A DNA stretch of 22,593 nt, taken from contig CALJKQ010000045.1 in assembly GCA_937973565.1 (NCBI GenBank), forward strand, positions 1 to 22,593. Direction: 5' to 3'. A program made the translations under genes and the position numbers. Below are positions 7,168 to 15,547 of this stretch, piece by piece; the first letter of the stretch is position 1; each line of letters starts with the position of its first letter. The notes beneath the pieces were generated by a model. The model was not told where the DNA came from, made no database searches, and saw only the letters and a program-made list of their open reading frames with translations. The DNA comes from an uncultured Saprospiraceae bacterium (lineage in GTDB: Bacteria > Bacteroidota > Bacteroidia > Chitinophagales > Saprospiraceae).

Positions 7168-7875
7168 ATGAAAAGTGTATTTTTTATATTTGGAATTTTG
7201 CTGTACCATAATGCCACAGCCCAAAAAACATCTTTTTCCATAGCTTTCAATTCCGGGCTATTTTCTTTTCATGGAGCATCGGCTGCTTCTGTTTCGCGTA
7301 TAAATTTTGATGATCCTTCCAATCGGGGCTATACTAATAATCCATACGGTACACAAGGCGGATTGATGTATGGATTTTCGGGGAATATCAGACGCATTTA
7401 CGGTAATGGCTTAATAGTTGGACTTGATGCTGGCTTTGAGTCCGGTAGCAGCAGGATCCACATCGAAGGTATCAATGGGCACAAGGTTTCTTCCACGTAT
7501 TATTTTTCAGCTGATGGGACAACCAGGCTGGTTTCTTCCTTTCTCAACTTCTTTCCCCATGGTGGCATTAAGTTGAATTTTTCAAAAGTCAACTTTGATC
7601 TGATAGGAGGAATGGATGTGGCTTATTGCCTGAATACCTTAGAAAAAGGAAAAGCACTGGCGGAGGTAGGAGCCAATTTTACCACGTGGGTTGAGCGCAA
7701 AACAGTAGGTACGGATTTCAGGCCTCGTATTCAAATTGCCGCCCATTATCAGAAAATGTGTATTTATTTGGGCTATTCACATGGCCTGGTTAATTACCGG
7801 GCCGGATATATTGGTGGCGAAAATGAATGTTATTCGAGAATATTTAGAATGGGTATTGGATATCAAATTTTATAG
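7168..7875 (+). CDS. Outer-membrane beta-barrel-like exported protein
   Basis: I chose the ATG at 7168 because it starts a signal peptide (MKSVFFIFGILLYHNATAQ) with the -AQ end typical of the phylum. An upstream start at 7138 would overlap the preceding gene and add a polar leader. The 235-aa protein then shows alternating polar and aromatic strands with frequent Gly and Tyr, and ends in the strand RMGIGYQIL, as expected for a small outer-membrane beta-barrel of the porin-like type seen in Bacteroidota. Two cysteines near the C-terminus (KMCIYLG and NECYS) are unusual for a barrel. Its function is unknown. It follows the DUF1801 gene by 10 bp, so they may share a transcript, although no functional link is evident. 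Confidence 0.6.
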   Translation: MKSVFFIFGILLYHNATAQKTSFSIAFNSGLFSFHGASAASVSRINFDDPSNRGYTNNPYGTQGGLMYGFSGNIRRIYGNGLIVGLDAGFESGSSRIHIEGINGHKVSSTYYFSADGTTRLVSSFLNFFPHGGIKLNFSKVNFDLIGGMDVAYCLNTLEKGKALAEVGANFTTWVERKTVGTDFRPRIQIAAHYQKMCIYLGYSHGLVNYRAGYIGGENECYSRIFRMGIGYQIL

Positions 7876-8009
7876 TTCCTATAGGCGGTTTATGTTTTTG
7901 TTAGCTGAAACGACATCTATCCGTTTTTTGCTCTGCAATATGATTTTTTTCTCAAATTATTGTGATATTTGAAAAGTAAATAGTGAACGCTTTCAAAAAA
8001 AGATCCGCC

Positions 8010-9593
8010 ATGCCCCAGTTTAAAAATTTGTGTTTTGTTAGGAGTGCCATCAACTTGGTATTGTTTTGCTTTGTATTTATTGACCTCACGGCACAAAATG
8101 TTCTCATAAGCACTGAAAATTTCCCGAATGAACCCTCCATCGCCATGGATCCCAAAAATCCTGCAAATCTGGTAGCAGGGGCAAACCTCAACAATTATTA
8201 CATCAGCCAGGACAGTGGCCAAACCTGGACATCCGCCAATCTGTCCTCTTCATTGGGTGTATGGGGAGATCCGGTGATTTCTGTGGATACAGCGGGTGAT
8301 TTCTATTTTTTCCACCTATCAAATCCACCTTCGGGCAATTGGATTGATCGGATCGTATGCCAAAAAACAACGGATCTCGGTGCTACCTGGTCGGATGGCT
8401 CCTACACGGGCTTAAACGGTAACAAAGCGCAGGACAAACACTGGTGTGCGATAGACAGGAGCAACAATTATATGTATTTGACCTGGACACAATTTGATAA
8501 TTATGGAAGTGCCAATCCGGCAGATAGCAGTGTCATTTTCTTTTCCAGATCTGTTGATGCGGGTAATAGTTGGTCATCTCCTTTGAGAATCAACCACAAA
8601 GCCGGTGATTGCATAGATGAAGACAATACGGTAGAAGGTGCTGTACCCGCCGTAGGACCCAATGGAGAAATCTATGTATGTTGGGCCGGACCCAATGGAA
8701 TTGTTTTCAATAAGTCGGTTGATTACGGAGCCAGCTGGATGCCGAAAGAGACTGTCGTCGCAGATATGCCGGGAGGATGGGATTATTCCGTACCCGGCAT
8801 ATTCAGGGCCAATGGCTTGCCCATCACCGCCTGTGATGTGAGCAATGGTCCCAATCGGGGGACCATCTATGTAAATTGGACAGACCAGCGCAATGGAGCA
8901 AGCGATACAGATGTGTGGTTGGCCAAATCTGAAGATGGGGGACTTAGCTGGTCGGCGCCCATCAAAGTCAATGATGACGAAAGCCAACGTCATCAGTTTT
9001 TTACGTGGATGGCCATTGATCAAATCAAGGGTTATCTTTATTTTGTGTTTTACGATCGAAGGAATCATGAGGGAGATGCTACCGATGTTTATATGGCACT
9101 CTCTACTGATGGAGGACAGACTTTTATCAATCGTAAGATCAGTGAAGAACCATTTATCCCCAATAAGGATATTTTTTTTGGTGACTATACCAATTTGACC
9201 GTGCACAACGCTATCGTGCGTCCCATCTGGACCCGGCTTCACAATGGGGAGTTGAGCATTTGGACCCATCTGATGGGTGAGGCTGACTTTTTTACATCAT
9301 CGGTAGATGAGCAGCAAAACGTTATACAGGATGTAAGTCTGAATAATTTTCCCAATCCGTCTGAATATGTTTCGTATGTTTCTTTTAAGCTGCATCAAAA
9401 AGCAGTTGTAAATCTGTACATACAGGATATCAATGGACGAATGTTGGCACGCGTACTAAATAACGAGACCAGGGGCTATGGCAAATACCTAGATAAAATT
9501 GATCTGTCTGATTATGCATTGACAAAGGGTATCTATTATTTAATATTGGAAGTGGATGGCATGGTCAAGGCAAATAAAATGGTAAAAATTTGA
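8010..9593 (+). CDS. Secreted six-Asp-box (BNR/sialidase-like) propeller with T9SS sorting domain
   Basis: From the ATG at 8010 (527 aa) the protein begins with a signal peptide ending FIDLTAQ; an in-frame GTG at 7983 is a less likely start. Six Asp-box motifs (SxDxGxxW/F type) occur at residues 66-73, 120-127, 181-188, 236-243, 307-314 and 365-372, evenly enough for a six-bladed beta-propeller of the sialidase/BNR type. Sialidase catalytic residues are not clearly identifiable, so enzyme activity should not be assumed. From about residue 440 there is a type A sorting domain (NFPNP at 446-450, then IQDINGRMLAR and a GIYYLILEV strand near the end), which directs export across the outer membrane by the type IX system. 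It is likely surface-bound or released, perhaps glycan-binding. It is transcribed alone. Confidence 0.85.
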   Translation: MPQFKNLCFVRSAINLVLFCFVFIDLTAQNVLISTENFPNEPSIAMDPKNPANLVAGANLNNYYISQDSGQTWTSANLSSSLGVWGDPVISVDTAGDFYFFHLSNPPSGNWIDRIVCQKTTDLGATWSDGSYTGLNGNKAQDKHWCAIDRSNNYMYLTWTQFDNYGSANPADSSVIFFSRSVDAGNSWSSPLRINHKAGDCIDEDNTVEGAVPAVGPNGEIYVCWAGPNGIVFNKSVDYGASWMPKETVVADMPGGWDYSVPGIFRANGLPITACDVSNGPNRGTIYVNWTDQRNGASDTDVWLAKSEDGGLSWSAPIKVNDDESQRHQFFTWMAIDQIKGYLYFVFYDRRNHEGDATDVYMALSTDGGQTFINRKISEEPFIPNKDIFFGDYTNLTVHNAIVRPIWTRLHNGELSIWTHLMGEADFFTSSVDEQQNVIQDVSLNNFPNPSEYVSYVSFKLHQKAVVNLYIQDINGRMLARVLNNETRGYGKYLDKIDLSDYALTKGIYYLILEVDGMVKANKMVKI

Positions 9594-9670
9594 TAAAATC
9601 CATTTAGTCCCCTTTTTACAATGCGTATAAGGGAAGTTATTTATGAGAAATTTTGTTATTAATTTTAAGG

Positions 9671-10123
9671 ATGGAAGTTTTAAGCAAGCAATACAAAGAC
9701 TATTTTTTCACCACAGACCCTTCCAAAATGGATGTGACCGCCATCCATGAGTTTTTGTCCAATCATTCCGGTTGGAGCAACCATATTCCGATTGCAAGGG
9801 TGCAAAAATCGATTGAGCATTCCCTCAATTTTGGAATTTTTCATGAGGAACGACAGATCGGTTTTGCGAGGGTGATATCTGATTTTGCCACCATTGCCTA
9901 TCTGGGTGATGTATTTATTTTGGATGCCTATAGGGGCAAGGGGCTTTCAAAGCAGCTAATGGACATGATCATGCTGCATCCCGAACTCCAGGGTCTAAGG
10001 AGGTGGATCTTACTGACATCAACAGCAGACTGGCTCTACGAAAAGTATGGCTTTGTAAAATTGCCCAGTCCGGAGTTGTATATGGAGAAGTATGATCCAT
10101 TTGTGTATTTATCTCCGAAATAG
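9671..10123 (+). CDS. GNAT-family N-acetyltransferase
   Basis: A 150-aa protein from the ATG at 9671; an upstream start at 9653 adds six hydrophobic residues before it and is less likely. It shows the GNAT layout: a beta-strand IGFARVIS (63-70), a strand with YLGDVFI (77-83), then motif A RGKGLSKQLM (88-97), whose R/G-x-G turn binds the pyrophosphate of acetyl-CoA. The C-terminal segment WLYEKYGF (121-128) is the usual end of the fold. The enzyme would transfer an acyl group from acyl-CoA to an amine, but the substrate is not predictable. The gene is cytosolic and free-standing, with 77 bp upstream of the chosen start and 46 bp to the next gene. Confidence 0.85.
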   Translation: MEVLSKQYKDYFFTTDPSKMDVTAIHEFLSNHSGWSNHIPIARVQKSIEHSLNFGIFHEERQIGFARVISDFATIAYLGDVFILDAYRGKGLSKQLMDMIMLHPELQGLRRWILLTSTADWLYEKYGFVKLPSPELYMEKYDPFVYLSPK

Positions 10124-10169
10124 TTAAGAATGGCAGTTTTAATCCATTGAACATTATCTTAGAATTTAT

Positions 10170-11171
10170 ATGAAAAATTCGTTGAAACAAATTATAAGTT
10201 TATTCATCTTTCTTTCAGTATTTGCTGCTTGCTCTGTCAAAATAAATAAGGCATTTGATTATCATCGGTTCATCCATGCTGCAGATATTCAAAATGATAT
10301 CAACCAGTTGAAAAATAATTTGGAATCCAGGCATTTTGATATCAATTGGGAAGGAAAAAAAGAAAAGATTTTTACTTCGCTTGACGAAATTGCCAATATC
10401 GATATTCCAATTACAATTGACTCTTTCGAACGGAGACTAGGAAATATTTTAAATTACATTGATGATGGTCACTCCAGGGTTATCCATCAAAAACATTTAG
10501 TTCAAAGTCATCAGAACCCTTTTGGAGTCAATTGTATTTCTGACTCTGTAATTTATCTGAGGATTGGCAATTTTGTTAACTACGATTTATTATTGCCAAC
10601 TTTAGATGAATTTCTGATCCTGCAAAGACAACATCCGCAGTCTGCCATTATTATTGATATCAGGAACAATCGGGGCGGTGAGATTCAAATTGTAAATGCT
10701 GTTTTGTCTTATTTTCTTCCGGGACATACCAAAATATTTGAAAAAGTCGAAGTACGGCCTACTTCCTTTTTTACCAGAATAACGGATATATTTGGGGGCA
10801 ATAAATTAAGACAGACTTTTTCGAAGTATACCTCCAACAAAAAAATATCAGGCTTCCCCAAGATTGTGGTGTGGATCAATCAAAACATTGCATCCGGTAG
10901 CATGCTGTTTTCGTATCATATGCAAAAAAATGGTGCCCGGATCGCAGGTAAACAACCAAAAGGCGTTTATAATACATTTGGCAATGCCAAATTATATAAA
11001 CTCCCCAAATCTAAGTTAATTTATACGTTGTCTAGTTTGAGGGTTTTTCTTGATACTCAAATTCCGACCAGGATGGAGGATATGCTGGTGCCCGACCATG
11101 AAGTGGATACAAAGTTAAATTTGACCGAATTACTGACATTATTGAATTTCACTACTAATCAACAGAAATAA
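10170..11171 (+). CDS. S41-family peptidase-like lipoprotein
   Basis: A 333-aa protein with a lipobox ending in VFAAC at Cys20, so a membrane-anchored periplasmic or surface lipoprotein. The S41 core is present: IDDGHSRV near residue 95, AIIIDIRNNRGGE (oxyanion and GG turn) near residue 167, and NQNIASGSMLF with S242 as the probable nucleophile. K264 in KQPKGV lies where the general-base lysine of CtpA-type enzymes is expected, allowing a short gap. The Glu that normally follows the serine by three residues is Met here (M245). There is no PDZ domain. It is the second S41-like protein in the window but is not close in sequence to the first. Activity is plausible, not certain. Confidence 0.75.
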   Translation: MKNSLKQIISLFIFLSVFAACSVKINKAFDYHRFIHAADIQNDINQLKNNLESRHFDINWEGKKEKIFTSLDEIANIDIPITIDSFERRLGNILNYIDDGHSRVIHQKHLVQSHQNPFGVNCISDSVIYLRIGNFVNYDLLLPTLDEFLILQRQHPQSAIIIDIRNNRGGEIQIVNAVLSYFLPGHTKIFEKVEVRPTSFFTRITDIFGGNKLRQTFSKYTSNKKISGFPKIVVWINQNIASGSMLFSYHMQKNGARIAGKQPKGVYNTFGNAKLYKLPKSKLIYTLSSLRVFLDTQIPTRMEDMLVPDHEVDTKLNLTELLTLLNFTTNQQK

Positions 11172-11272
11172 GGTCAGACATAGCGATAGATCTACAACTG
11201 TGAATTTGATTTTTATTACCCTTTTAAGTATAAATTGCAGCAAGCACAGTGTAGGTTTCTTTTTGAAATTAA

Positions 11273-11616
11273 GCACTGGTGTTTTTAAACTCCTTCCATG
11301 GCTTGTAAATTGGTTTTAGCTAAAAATTCAGCGCAAAAATTCAGTTGGCCATTGGCATACATGTCATCATTGAAGGGATTTATTGGATATTTCTATTTAA
11401 GATTGGCTGGCGATTGTCTTCGCTATTGCTTTGGTAATAAACCTGGAGTTAATCAATAACTCCAATGAAACCATGACCGATTTTATTTATCCCGGAAAGC
11501 ATGACAAAATAAAGAAAATGTATAACCCGGCCACCACCGCTATACTTATAGAGGCGGTCACAGCGTTTATTATAGAATTGTTGGCCTTTGTTCAAAAATT
11601 GTCTTTGTTTTTATAA
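11273..11616 (+). pseudogene. dgkA: Decayed diacylglycerol/undecaprenol kinase (DgkA family)
   Basis: This stretch translates piecewise into a DgkA-like membrane protein. The first frame (11273-11398) reads like the N-terminal part (SFHGL, IGFS, then KIQLAIGIHVII) but carries TAA stops at 11306-11308 and 11321-11323, where Lys and Glu or Lys are expected. The homology then continues in the next frame from 11401 (DWLAIVFAIALVINLELIN, then DFIYPGKHDKIKK and a last hydrophobic helix) to TAA at 11614-11616, implying a one-base loss near 11399-11401. Catalytic-site residues E..N...E survive (ELINNSNE), but the family's Lys-Asp pair before the third helix has become Tyr-Asn. No start codon is seen. 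The enzyme would phosphorylate a membrane lipid with ATP. Three independent lesions argue for real decay and not a single sequencing error. Confidence 0.8.
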
Positions 11617-11681
11617 TTCTTTTTTAATTTTACTTATTAGTTAATATTTCCCCAGATTTTGAATATTTAATTCTACCAGAT

Positions 11682-12653
11682 ATGAAAAAAACATTCCTTT
11701 TTTATGTTTTAGTATTTACTTCTGCTGCTGTTATGGCTCAAAGCCTGCCTGCTGTCTATAAAACCAATGTTCGGCTTGCAGATTCATTGTACAATGCAGG
11801 TGATTACCTCAATTCTGGCAAGACTTATGCACTGGCATTTGAAGCCAATGGATGGAAAGCAACTTCCAATGACAGGTACAATGCAGCCTGTGCGTGGGCC
11901 TTAGCCGGCGTAGCTGATAGTGCATTTTTTCAATTGGAAAGAATAGCACAAAAAATGAACTACAAAAACTATGGTCACATTACCACAGATCCTGACCTTA
12001 CATCGCTCCATTCCGACCCAAGATGGGCTCCCCTGATTGAAATGGTTTTGAAAAATAAAGAAAAGGCTGAGGCAAATTTAAATAAGCCACTGGCTGCGAA
12101 ATTGGATAGTATATACATCGACGATCAAAAGTATCGACAGCAAATTGGAGATATTGAAAAAAAATATGGCTGGGAGTCAAAGGAGATGAAAGATCACTGG
12201 AATATTATAAAAGAGAAGGATTCTATCAACTTGATTCATGTCACCCGTATTTTGGACCAATACGGTTGGCTGGGTGCCGATGTGGTGGGTGATCAGGGCA
12301 ATTCGACGCTTTTTTTAGTCATCCAGCATTCGGATCAGGTAACCCAGGAAAAGTACCTTCCGATGATGCGCGATGCAGTAAAGAATGGAAGGGCCAGAGG
12401 AAGTAGTTTGGCCTTGTTGGAAGATAGAGTAGCCTTGGGGCAAGGGAAAAAACAAATCTATGGGAGCCAGATTGGCCGTGATCCTGTTACCAATTTGTAT
12501 TATGTTTCACCACTCGAAGATCCGGACAATGTAGATAAAAGGAGGTCCGAAGTAGGACTGGGGCCATTGACAGATTATGTGAGCAGGTGGAATATAAAGT
12601 GGGACGTTGAGCAATACAAAAAGGACTTGCCGATGTTGGAGAAAATAAAGTAA
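11682..12653 (+). CDS. Exported TPR-DUF6624 protein
   Basis: A 323-aa protein with the signal peptide MKKTFLFYVLVFTSAAVMAQ. Residues 30-120 form a TPR-like helical module: an ADSLYNAGDYLNSGKTYALA unit, then YNAACAWALAGVADSAFFQL, and a LHSDPRW end signature common in Bacteroidota TPR proteins. The remaining 200 residues match what I know of DUF6624: YGWESKEMKDHW, ILDQYGWLGADVVG, LFLVIQHSD and YGSQIGRD. The DUF has no established activity; the conserved His, Asp and Arg residues could be functional. The protein is probably periplasmic. It converges with the alpha-glucosidase gene, only 34 bp from that gene's stop. Confidence 0.85.
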   Translation: MKKTFLFYVLVFTSAAVMAQSLPAVYKTNVRLADSLYNAGDYLNSGKTYALAFEANGWKATSNDRYNAACAWALAGVADSAFFQLERIAQKMNYKNYGHITTDPDLTSLHSDPRWAPLIEMVLKNKEKAEANLNKPLAAKLDSIYIDDQKYRQQIGDIEKKYGWESKEMKDHWNIIKEKDSINLIHVTRILDQYGWLGADVVGDQGNSTLFLVIQHSDQVTQEKYLPMMRDAVKNGRARGSSLALLEDRVALGQGKKQIYGSQIGRDPVTNLYYVSPLEDPDNVDKRRSEVGLGPLTDYVSRWNIKWDVEQYKKDLPMLEKIK

Positions 12654-12687
12654 GGGCCTGTTCAGCCCATTATAAAAAAGTCTGCTT
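12654..12687. terminator. Possible bidirectional terminator in convergent spacer
   Basis: Between two convergent genes, GGGC (12653-12656, overlapping the end of the left stop) pairs with GCCC (12664-12667). A second A/T-rich hairpin, ATAAAA...TTTTAT with a GTCTGC core, follows. Its T-rich arms would give a U-run on either strand. The stems are short, so the call is weak. Confidence 0.3.
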
Positions 12688-14421
12688 TTATAACTCATAA
12701 ATGGTGGCCTGATAAGGTTCCAGTACTACAGTGTCTTTATTTTGTTCTGACAGTGGATAATTGTTGATCAGTGTTTTTTTAATCGACTTGATTTCCGGGA
12801 GCTGAATGGAGGCTTTTTCAGCAGTAAAGTTTAAAAGGACAAGCAGCTTTTGTCCCTTGTACGTTCGGGTGTAGGCATAAATCTGTGGGTGGTCTTTTGC
12901 CAACAATTGGTATTTGCCGTAGATCAGGGTAGGGGTACTTTTTCTCAAAGTCACCATACTTTTAAAATGCTGTAATACGGATGTCGGATCTTTTTGTTGT
13001 ATGGCCACATTCACTACTTTGTGGTTGGCATTGGATGGAAGCCAGGGGGTGTAGGTGGAAAAACCTCCGTGGGCATCGGTATTCCATTGCATAGGAGTGC
13101 GACCGTTATCCCGTGACTCGAACCGAAGTTTTTTCATGAAGAAGTCCATGTCTTCTTTTTTGGCTTTGGCCTTTTTATAACCATTGATGGCGGCAATGTC
13201 TTTGAAATCTTCGATGCCCCGGAAGGTAGTATTGGTCATGCCCAGTTCATCGCCGTAATAACAGTAGGGTGTACCCCGCATGCTTAGAATAAATGTATTG
13301 AGCATCTTGGTAGAAGCTTCTCTGAATTCAGCCTTGTCGTTGCCAAAGCGGCTTACCATTCTGGCCTGGTCGTGATTGGCCAGGAAAATAGAAATCCAAC
13401 CCTTTTGTGCAAAGGCGCTGTCCCATTGGGTGAAAACCTTTTTAAACCGACTCAGTTCATAGCCTCCGTATCGGGCAATATCAACCCCTTCAAAAGCATA
13501 GGCCATGTTGAGTTCCTTGCGGTCTGCATCGACCAGGTCGTGGGCTTCTTCGAAATTTCGGCCCGCTCCTTCTGCCACGCTCATCACCTTGTATTGGCTG
13601 AATACCTGCGCGTGCATTTCTTTCAGATAGTCGTGGATGCCGGGCTGCATGGCATAGTATTCAATGAAATTCTTTTCGTAGCCCTTGGGGAAAGCCGGAT
13701 AGGTGGTGTCTTTGGCCGCAAACTGAAAGGCATCCAATCGAAATCCATCGACACCTTTGTCGGCCCAAAATTTCATAATATCGTAAACCTCTTGCCTTAG
13801 TTTGGGATTACTCCAGTTGAGATCCGGTTGTTTTTGAGAGAAGTAGTGCAGGTAGTAAGCCTGGGTAGTAGAGTCGTACTTCCATGCATCGCCCTTTTCA
13901 TCAAAAAGACTGTAGCGGTAGTTGGGTTTTCCCTTTTCTGCCGGCCACCAGTGGTAGTAAGATCGGTAGGGATTGTTGCGCGAACTTTTGGATTTTTTGA
14001 ACCACTCGTGTTCATCGCTGCTGTGGTTTACCACGATGTCCATAATGAGTTTTAGACCCCGGTCATGCATGCCTTTGAGCAGCAGGTCAAAGTCTTTCAT
14101 GGTGCCAAAGTCCTTCATGATGTTTCGGTAATCGCTCACATCGTAACCGTTATCATCATTGGGAGAAGAATAAATGGGATTGAGCCAAACCGCCGTCACG
14201 CCCAGGTCTTGAATGTAATCCAGGTTTTCTATAATCCCTTTTAAATCGCCGATGCCATCACCATTGGTATCTTTAAAACTGCGCGGATAAATTTGGTAGA
14301 CGATTTCTTCTTTCCACCATTCGTGGCTATGAGTGTCTGTACTATATTTGCCAGTGTCATCAGCGTTGCATGACAAAAGCAAGGATAATAAAGCCAGGAT
14401 GAAGAGTGATTTGCAATGCAT
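12688..14421 (-). CDS. GH13 alpha-glucosidase, predicted surface lipoprotein
   Basis: 577 aa from the ATG at 14421-14419; the upstream ATG at 14454 would spoil the lipoprotein signal. The signal peptide ends LLLSC (Cys18) followed by NADD, resembling the acidic lipoprotein export signal that sends Bacteroidota lipoproteins to the cell surface. The GH13 core has DIVVNH, GFRLDAFQF (nucleophile D230), the acid/base E284 in VAEGAG, and ANHDQ (D351), plus TPMQWN and a DTNGDGIGD calcium loop. This is the oligo-1,6-/alpha-glucosidase group that hydrolyses terminal alpha-glucosides. Ala directly after D230 is said to favour alpha-1,4 over alpha-1,6 linkages; enzymes for 1,6 links usually have Val there. 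It is transcribed divergently from 14697 and convergent with the DUF6624 gene. No SusC/SusD genes are next to it. Confidence 0.92.
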   Translation of the reverse strand: MHCKSLFILALLSLLLSCNADDTGKYSTDTHSHEWWKEEIVYQIYPRSFKDTNGDGIGDLKGIIENLDYIQDLGVTAVWLNPIYSSPNDDNGYDVSDYRNIMKDFGTMKDFDLLLKGMHDRGLKLIMDIVVNHSSDEHEWFKKSKSSRNNPYRSYYHWWPAEKGKPNYRYSLFDEKGDAWKYDSTTQAYYLHYFSQKQPDLNWSNPKLRQEVYDIMKFWADKGVDGFRLDAFQFAAKDTTYPAFPKGYEKNFIEYYAMQPGIHDYLKEMHAQVFSQYKVMSVAEGAGRNFEEAHDLVDADRKELNMAYAFEGVDIARYGGYELSRFKKVFTQWDSAFAQKGWISIFLANHDQARMVSRFGNDKAEFREASTKMLNTFILSMRGTPYCYYGDELGMTNTTFRGIEDFKDIAAINGYKKAKAKKEDMDFFMKKLRFESRDNGRTPMQWNTDAHGGFSTYTPWLPSNANHKVVNVAIQQKDPTSVLQHFKSMVTLRKSTPTLIYGKYQLLAKDHPQIYAYTRTYKGQKLLVLLNFTAEKASIQLPEIKSIKKTLINNYPLSEQNKDTVVLEPYQATIYEL

Positions 14422-14497
14422 TATTATTTTCTTTGTGTTAGATTTAAAATACATTCTGTTAAATACAATTTGAAGAAACTTTTTAGCAGAATAATGT

Positions 14498-14505
14498 CAA
14501 AGCTA
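14498..14505 (-). promoter_or_regulatory. Candidate -7 box for the alpha-glucosidase gene
   Basis: The + strand reads CAAAGCTA, that is TAGCTTTG on the - strand, an exact TAnnTTTG match about 77 bp upstream of the chosen start. No CAA lies at the standard spacing for a -33 TTG; the nearest CAAA (14537-14540) is 31 bp away. The identical octamer precedes the GlxA-type regulator at 16167. Confidence 0.25.
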
Positions 14506-14696
14506 AGGGGTTTACAGGAAGAAAAAAATGAAATGACAAATTCTATTTTGTTGAAATAAATGAAATAATAATCAAAATATTATTTGGTTTTGAGTTTATT
14601 TATTTTAGAGTGATAAAATTAAATATGGTTTTACTCGTATTTTCTTATTGAACATCAAAATTAATTGCCATGCTAATTGAAAAAAAACACCAGTAA

Positions 14697-15407
14697 ATGA
14701 AAACCGAATTACAGCAGCTCATAGATGAATGCGAAGCGGAAGCTGATTTATTGCAGAGGGAACTCAATAAATGTCTGGATGATTTCGACTACAAAGGTGC
14801 TTATAAGTTTCAAAAGTGTCTGGGCCTGGTGAAATCTAAGCTAGGTGTTTTGAGGCAGTTGGAGAATCCATATGCTGTTTCGCTAAAAAAGAAACAAAGA
14901 GAAATTGATTTTTTGATAAAACACACGACAGACCTCAAACAAAAATACCCTCATTATTATGCAGAATCATTAGAAGCAAAGTACCTATTAAAATGGAAAG
15001 CCCTTGATGCAGCCAGAGCAGAACTTGAAAGCAAGCCAATGCCATTTCACGTAGATGGCGAAGTACTTATCAACATGTTTGAAAGCATGGCAGCTAATGA
15101 CATACAACGGTTTACTTTAGCGTTGGAAAGACCCAACACCCACATCTGTTTTAGTAAGCAAGACAGCGGGCTTAAGATAGCAGTAAAGGTAGCAGTTGAT
15201 GAAGATAGTAGAGTGGATTTATTTCGAAATAAATGGAGTGGTTTAAAGGGCATGGGCTTTACCCCCACAGAAGATGGGGCTGTGCTTATGCTCTCCGCCT
15301 TTGACCAAACCATAATACCCAGTATTCTTGAAATTCTGTCCAGGCTCTTATATGACGTTTTGGGAATGGCCGGAGGGAAGAAAGCGAGGATTTGGATGGA
15401 TGATTAA
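14697..15407 (+). CDS. Coiled-coil protein of unknown function
   Basis: A 236-aa cytosolic protein. Residues 1-115 are almost entirely helical and charged; the first 55 residues have heptad-like spacing of Leu and Ala and resemble, weakly, the UVR helical hairpin (DDFDYKGAYKFQKCL). The C-terminal 120 residues form a mixed alpha/beta domain with LALERPNTHICFSKQ, KIAVKVAVDED and GMGFTPTEDGAVLML. I do not recognise the family. It has no signal peptide or membrane segment. It follows a 242-bp AT-rich divergent spacer shared with the alpha-glucosidase and stands 140 bp from the next gene, so it is likely monocistronic. It could be an adaptor or nucleoprotein, but this is not supported beyond composition. 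Confidence 0.7.
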   Translation: MKTELQQLIDECEAEADLLQRELNKCLDDFDYKGAYKFQKCLGLVKSKLGVLRQLENPYAVSLKKKQREIDFLIKHTTDLKQKYPHYYAESLEAKYLLKWKALDAARAELESKPMPFHVDGEVLINMFESMAANDIQRFTLALERPNTHICFSKQDSGLKIAVKVAVDEDSRVDLFRNKWSGLKGMGFTPTEDGAVLMLSAFDQTIIPSILEILSRLLYDVLGMAGGKKARIWMDD

Positions 15408-15547
15408 ATTTTCATTTTCTTAGCAAATGTGTCAAGCATTCCAAATATTATTTTGAAAACCAATATTAGAAACCGATTCAACCAATCGTAATTTGGTTAT
15501 TTCTTTAAAAGCATTAAATTTACTGTGCATTCTAAAAGTTCCAGCAC

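Noticed and set aside
8574..9269. Long 231-codon open frame on the - strand
   Set aside because: It lies wholly inside the Asp-box/T9SS gene, whose domain content is unambiguous. The antisense translation has no recognisable domain.
8010..9593. Naming the Asp-box protein a sialidase
   Set aside because: Asp boxes occur in many non-sialidase propellers, and the catalytic residues could not be identified.
13372..13800. 142-codon + strand frame inside the alpha-glucosidase
   Set aside because: Antisense to the GH13 catalytic core, with no start context or domain of its own.
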